DNA of 64,000 bases from Rhinopithecus roxellana (taxonomy: Eukaryota > Chordata > Mammalia > Primates > Cercopithecidae): contig NC_044551.1 of NCBI RefSeq assembly GCF_007565055.1, forward strand, positions 99,906,266 to 99,970,265. The letters run 5' to 3'. This document shows, piece after piece, positions 59,635 through 64,000 of this stretch. The first letter of the stretch is position 1, and each line of letters begins with the position of its first letter. Under the pieces are notes generated by a model. It had not been told where the DNA came from, made no database searches, and saw only the letters and a list, made by a program, of their open reading frames with translations. The translations under genes were made by a program, and so were the position numbers.

Positions 59635-59862
59635 CAGTGTGGTGCAGTAGACAGGTCAAAGGTCAAAATCAGATGGAAATGGAATTGAAGTGAAGCTTTG
59701 CCATTAGCAACTAAATTTTTAAGGAATTTACCTAATTTTTCTGCATCTTAATTTTCTCATCTATAAAATGAGGCTCATAATACCTTGTTATATGGTTTTA
59801 TAAGGAATACATAAAATGCCTTAAGTAAATTGGTTGTTACTTAATAGGTATCTAAAAAGAGC
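59635..59862 (+). mobile_element. MIR SINE
   Basis: Sense MIR along its length: 'gggcagtgtggtgcagtaga', 'ctttgccattagcaactaaa', 'atcttaattttctcatctat', 'aaaatgaggctcataatacc', 'ataaaatgccttaagtaaat'. Confidence 0.78.
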
Positions 59863-59944
59863 TTTTCATCTTTAGTTTAATTTTTTCATGATCTTCAAGT
59901 CTACTTTAAAGTCCACAGCACTGACACGTGACAAGAACCCAATT

Positions 59945-60082
59945 ATTTAACAATTTGAGAAATAGTTACTGAAGGTCCTCTTTGCATCTGATCATGTGTT
60001 AAATGCAAGAGATACAATGGCATCTCCAGAGAGCCATAACTCCTACTTTCATGGAGTCTCCACTCTAGTAGAGAAGAACAAA
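59945..60082 (-). mobile_element. probable L2 3' end, antisense
   Basis: 'gaaatagttactgaaggtcc', 'aaatgcaagagatacaatgg', 'ttcatggagtctccactcta' follow the antisense L2 pattern ('tttattgagcgcctactatgtgccaggc ... ggagctcacagtctagtg'). Diverged. Confidence 0.5.
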
Positions 60083-60091
60083 ATCTAGAAT

Positions 60092-60165
60092 ACAACTGTA
60101 TCAAAATATCACATATACCCCATAAATATGTACATTTATTATATATCAACAAACAAGAACAAAAG
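60092..60165 (+). mobile_element. very short L1MA/MB 3' end
   Basis: 'ctgtatcaaaatatcacata', 'ccccataaatatgtacattt', 'attatatatcaacaa' match the last ~70 bp of L1MA/MB elements, followed by an A-rich tail. It is an extremely 5'-truncated copy of the same group as the large L1M at 20-27 kb. Confidence 0.75.
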
Positions 60166-60939
60166 TATCATTATAGGCTGTGATAGTTGCTATGAAGGAG
60201 ACATGTAGGAACTATGGGAAAAATAGTGAAATATTGGGTGGTTATTAATCGGAACAGAAATCTATTGTATTAAAAAAGGAAAATGTGTAAGTTTATGTTA
60301 ACAGAAAAAGAATAACTTCTAACAGTAAATTCAGTAGAATGTTGCACAGGTCAGCAAGATATTGCAGAGAAACAGAATAACTCAAGCAAAGGAAGTAACA
60401 GATATCAGAGGCTGAGCAACTGTAATCTAGGCAGTTGTACTTTGGAAGAAGTCTGGGACTGGATCTGAGAAAGAAAGGATGAGATAGTCATGGGTTGTAC
60501 TTTTGTTATAGGTGAAAAGGTATATAGCAAGTAGCAAGTCTGACAAGAATTGCTTTGATACTGAAGTTCTTTTGTATCTCCTGTGACTTGGTTAAGGGAG
60601 TATGTGAGGTCTTTGTGGATTCATGTGCTTCATCTATTTTTTATCACTGTGTGCTAAGAAAATTAAGAGAGAGCAGGATAGTCAATTATACAATAAAACA
60701 TGTAGTATGAGGAAGAGTTTGCAGTGTAAAGAGTAAAGGACCTTCTAGGTAATTGTAGATGAGGTAATTTACTAACCCTGATTTTATTGAGAATAACTGA
60801 AAATATTGAAGGACACCTTAAGCAATTTCTGCTTAAGACAGCAGAGAGCTACAAGATTATGAAAAATTAAAGGAATGATATCTTGGAAAAGAAAGAAACC
60901 AACAGAGATGAGCCCCGTATTTGACTTCTAGAACAAACA
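60166..60939. other. unassigned intergenic sequence
   Basis: Nothing recognised. Confidence 0.5.
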
Positions 60940-61240
60940 GAATTATAAAGGCAATATTTACATAGATATCATTGAGGTACTGCTTTTATTAGCAAAAGTG
61001 TTGAACATATCAAATGACACCAGTGATTGAATGGACAGATAAAATCCATGTAGTCATATGATAGGAAGCTATGCAAAGCATACATAGAATTAAACATCTA
61101 TATTAATCAGCCTGGGTGGATTTCAAAAATGACATTGAATGAATGGAGCAAGTTGATCAATGAAATGCATAAATTTAGATACATTTCAAATATGCACAAA
61201 AATTTTCTATGCATATGTAAGTATTTAAGAAAGGGATACA
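60940..61240 (+). mobile_element. old L1M 3' part, sense
   Basis: 'attagcaaaagtgttgaac', 'gattgaatggacagataaaa', 'ataggaagctatgcaaagca', 'gggtggatttcaaaaatgac', 'attgaatgaatggagcaag' follow the order of old L1M ORF2 C-terminal DNA ('gaatggataaacaaattgtgg ... gatgaatctcaaaaacattatgctgagtgaaag'). Confidence 0.52.
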
Positions 61241-62649
61241 ATAATTTGTGTTGTTTTTTGCTGAAGAGTTATCTGGTAAAATCCAACAATAAATTGTTGC
61301 TTTCGCTTACAGGAACTAAGAATACACTAGATAGAGAAAAATGTTACAATGTAGTAGCATACACAGTACTCTTCAAACTACTAAGTTTTCTACCCTTTTC
61401 TGAACTCAGATCTCATCTGGAAATAATAGCTTACATGATAATTTGTCTTTCATCTAGATATAATTTCTTTATTGAAATATAATTTTATATATTTTGATGA
61501 ATATGTAAGAATATAACAATGGAAAGAATATTTAGGAAAGTGTAAAGGATACACTTTAAATACATGACATTGAATTTCTTTGATGGGTGTAGTGATGAGA
61601 CTGAGAATAATAGATTAAAGAAATGCAAACCGAAAAAGGTTGGGGTTATATCTTCTCTGATAATGATATTATATCATCAATTGGAAGGTACTTTTGATTG
61701 AAATCTTTCTAGTTGGAACCTATGAATACTCACTGAAAGAAGAATATACTTTTCAATTCAATATGCTATTTTACTTAAAATCTTATAGAAATGAACAGGA
61801 GAGTTTTCAATGAAAAGGATTATAATCCACTATGTTAAACTGGTTATGCAGGGGAAATAAATGAACTGCGTGTGAATAGGCAAAAGAAGTCTCTGGAACC
61901 CTGTGTAATCTTCAGTTCTGCATAAGTTTCTAACAAAATAATTTCAACAATTTATAACCAATTAATAAGCAAAATATTTATTAAAATGTTTACATGATTA
62001 ATTTATCACTAATCAGTATAATTTTTAAACTCTTAGAGAAATAAATTATGGTACATTCCTTCAGTAATGATTTAATCTTAATCTCCATTGAAAGCAATAT
62101 CACATACTCTGACATTGAGTTGAGTTAGTTTGTGTGATAGACAAGCTATCTCTGATAGTAAGTAGACTGAAATTTTTGCCATGAGAATATTTAGTGTGGT
62201 TGCTTATCACCTGTGGTTTGCCCTGTAGTGTGCTTGTATTTTTCCACACTAACCACAGCTTGTATTTCTCCTACTTTATCTTGTTCATTTATTTCCAAAT
62301 CGTTTCTCATTATTCAATTCATTGTCATATATTATAGTGTTTTTGGTTACTCCTTTCAAAACATATTAGTATTTTTCTTTTGTTTCTCAGAGTTCTTCTA
62401 TTGTATGCATCGAGTTAATTGCAATGTAGATAGCAAGATTTTAATTTTCCAGATTATCAGATTTCAAGCTCACATTCATATGGATGGAATAAATAAAACC
62501 CAGACACATTATAATTCTGATAATGATATTGTCATCATAATATCATCTGTAATTCATCTCTGCTTGTCAACATTTCTTCACTAGTATATATATTTATCAT
62601 GTAATTTCAGGGTACTGACACATTCAGTGTTTGATATTATCATGCAAAG
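61241..62649. other. unassigned intergenic sequence
   Basis: AT-rich. The plus frames 61129-61482 and 62213-62584 are low-complexity, F/I/S-rich, without domains, and are read as chance. Confidence 0.5.
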
Positions 62650-64000
62650 ATCACTTCCAAATGAATCTTGGAAAAAGATGAATGTTTGTTATTTTCTGAA
62701 AGTGTGTGTAGAATTGCTGTTATAAGAAGAACTTAAATATTTTGAGGAATTTGCCAGTAAAACAATCTGGACCTGTAAATTTCTTTTTGGAAAGTTTTAA
62801 ACCATAAATTCAATTTTTAAATTGGACTATTTAGGATATGGAATTCATCAGAGGTGGGTTTTAATAGTTTGTGGATTTTGAGGAATTGGACAGTTATCTA
62901 AGTTGTTGGATTTACGTGCGTAGGGTTAATTGTTCACAATATTCTCTCATTATCTCTTGAATGCCTGAGGGGTCTACAATGATATTTCCCTTTTTCATTC
63001 CTGATTTTCCTTTTCTCACTCCTGATTTTATTAGTGTCTTCTTTCTTTGTTTGTTAGTCTTTTTTCTTTGCCTGTCTTGTCTGTTTTGCTAAAGGTTTAT
63101 CAATTTTGTTGATATTTTAATATTTATTGTTGCTCTTTTCAAAGAGCCTGTTTTTTTTGCTTCATTAATTTTCATGATTGTTTCCTTTTTTTCAAATTCT
63201 TGGTTGCTGCTCTTACCTTTGTTTATTATTTCCTGTTTTCTGCTTGATTGGGGTTTATTTTGATCTTCTTCTAATTTAGTAAGATAGAAACTTAGATTGT
63301 GGTATGATACCTTTCTTTATATCTAATATGAACATTTAATGCTATAGATTTTCCTAGAAGCGCTGCTTTAACTGCATGTAACAAATTTGGTATGTTGTAT
63401 TTTTCTTTTCCTTTAATTCAAAAATATTTTCCAATTTATTTTGTGACTTCCCCTTTATGGATTGTTTAAAATTATATTATTTAATTTCTACATATTTGGA
63501 TATTTTCTTATTTTTCTGTGATTTGTTTTTAGTTTAATCTACCCTGATCGTAGAACATACTTTGTCTGATGTCAGTTCTTTTAAATCGGTAAGGTTTATT
63601 TCATGCACTGGGACCACAAACCCATGGTTTATTTCATGATCCATCTTGATGAATGTTTAATGTGTACTTGAAAAGTATATATATTCTTCTCTGGTTGGGT
63701 GTGGCGTTTAATAAACATCCACTAGATTCAGTTTGTAAATGTTTTTTTCAGATCTTCTATATTCCTGTTAGTTTACTGTTTACTGGTTGTTGTATCCATG
63801 ATAGAGAGAAGTGTGTTGACGCTTTCAACTATAATAGTGGATTTAGATATTTCTTCTTTCACTTCTCTCAGATTTTGCTTAATGCCTTTTGAATCTCTGC
63901 TGTTAGGTGAATAAGCAATCTTTATTTGGAAATGGAATGTATATTACATGAATAAGACTATAAAAAGGGGGGTAAGGCACATATATTTTATTATACAATA
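62650..64000 (-). mobile_element. L1M, antisense, running off the window
   Basis: Antisense ORF2 of an old L1M. RT-region DNA ('tttgaggaatttgccagtaa', 'aatggattttgaggaattgg'-like near 62870) leads into the endonuclease region ('ctaaaggtttatcaattttg', 'tcaaagagcctgttttttt', 'ggtgtggcgtttaataaac', 'tgttgacgctttcaactata'). It continues to the last base, so the 5' end lies outside. Heavily mutated with no useful frame. Confidence 0.85.

Noticed and set aside
1..64000. CRISPR arrays, operons, tRNA or rRNA genes, replication origins, riboswitches or other microbial systems
   Set aside because: The window is primate nuclear DNA; no regularly spaced repeats, cloverleaf genes or dense co-directional genes are present. 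Only tRNA-derived SINEs (MIR) occur.

Overview
This is mammalian nuclear DNA, AT-rich and free of any recognisable intact protein-coding gene. It reads as a primate gene desert or the inside of a very large intron. Nearly everything identifiable is interspersed repeat: Alu SINEs, primate L1P and older L1M LINEs, L2 and MIR remnants, a Tigger1 DNA transposon, hAT and mariner miniature elements, and solo LTRs of endogenous retroelements. The youngest repeat, an AluY at 31471-31776, carries variants I associate with Old World monkey AluY copies, so a cercopithecid (macaque, baboon, vervet or relative) is the best guess. That is inference from recalled subfamily features, not a database result.

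Layout. 1-9.9 kb: mostly unassigned DNA with old L2, MIR and L1M pieces, a 42-bp relic of MADE1 and an antisense ERV1-type LTR. 9.9-14.1 kb: a nested block of two tandem antisense L1P copies, an AluS inside the second, a Tigger1 5' end, then an MST/THE1-type LTR. 15.5-17.3 kb: two diverged copies of a ~260-bp sequence that I cannot name, 1.58 kb apart. 19.7-27.2 kb: an Alu followed by a nearly full-length but dead L1M with 5'UTR, ORF1, spacer, ORF2 and 3'UTR remnants, interrupted by a younger L1PA that appears to carry a short 3' transduction. 27.2-41.8 kb: mostly unassigned sequence with a MIR, a hAT miniature element with terminal inverted repeats, and the AluY.

41.8-43.3 kb: a processed pseudogene of RPSA (40S ribosomal protein SA), split by a later ERV LTR that duplicated 4 bp of the pseudogene. 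43.3-50.6 kb: unassigned DNA, two further LTRs, and a small internal L1 fragment spliced onto the broken end of one of them. 52.5-55.6 kb: an L1P with a 5' inversion (twin-priming signature) but no L1 3' end, then an MST LTR and a solo LTR with a perfect 5-bp duplication. 55.8-64 kb: L2, MIR and L1M remnants, ending in an antisense L1M that runs off the window.

The parts do not act together as a system; the value of the window is its record of nested insertions. I found no RNA gene, CpG island, CRISPR or operon-like structure, and no convincing multi-exon gene. Two minus-strand open frames with splice-like borders are listed as low-confidence leads.
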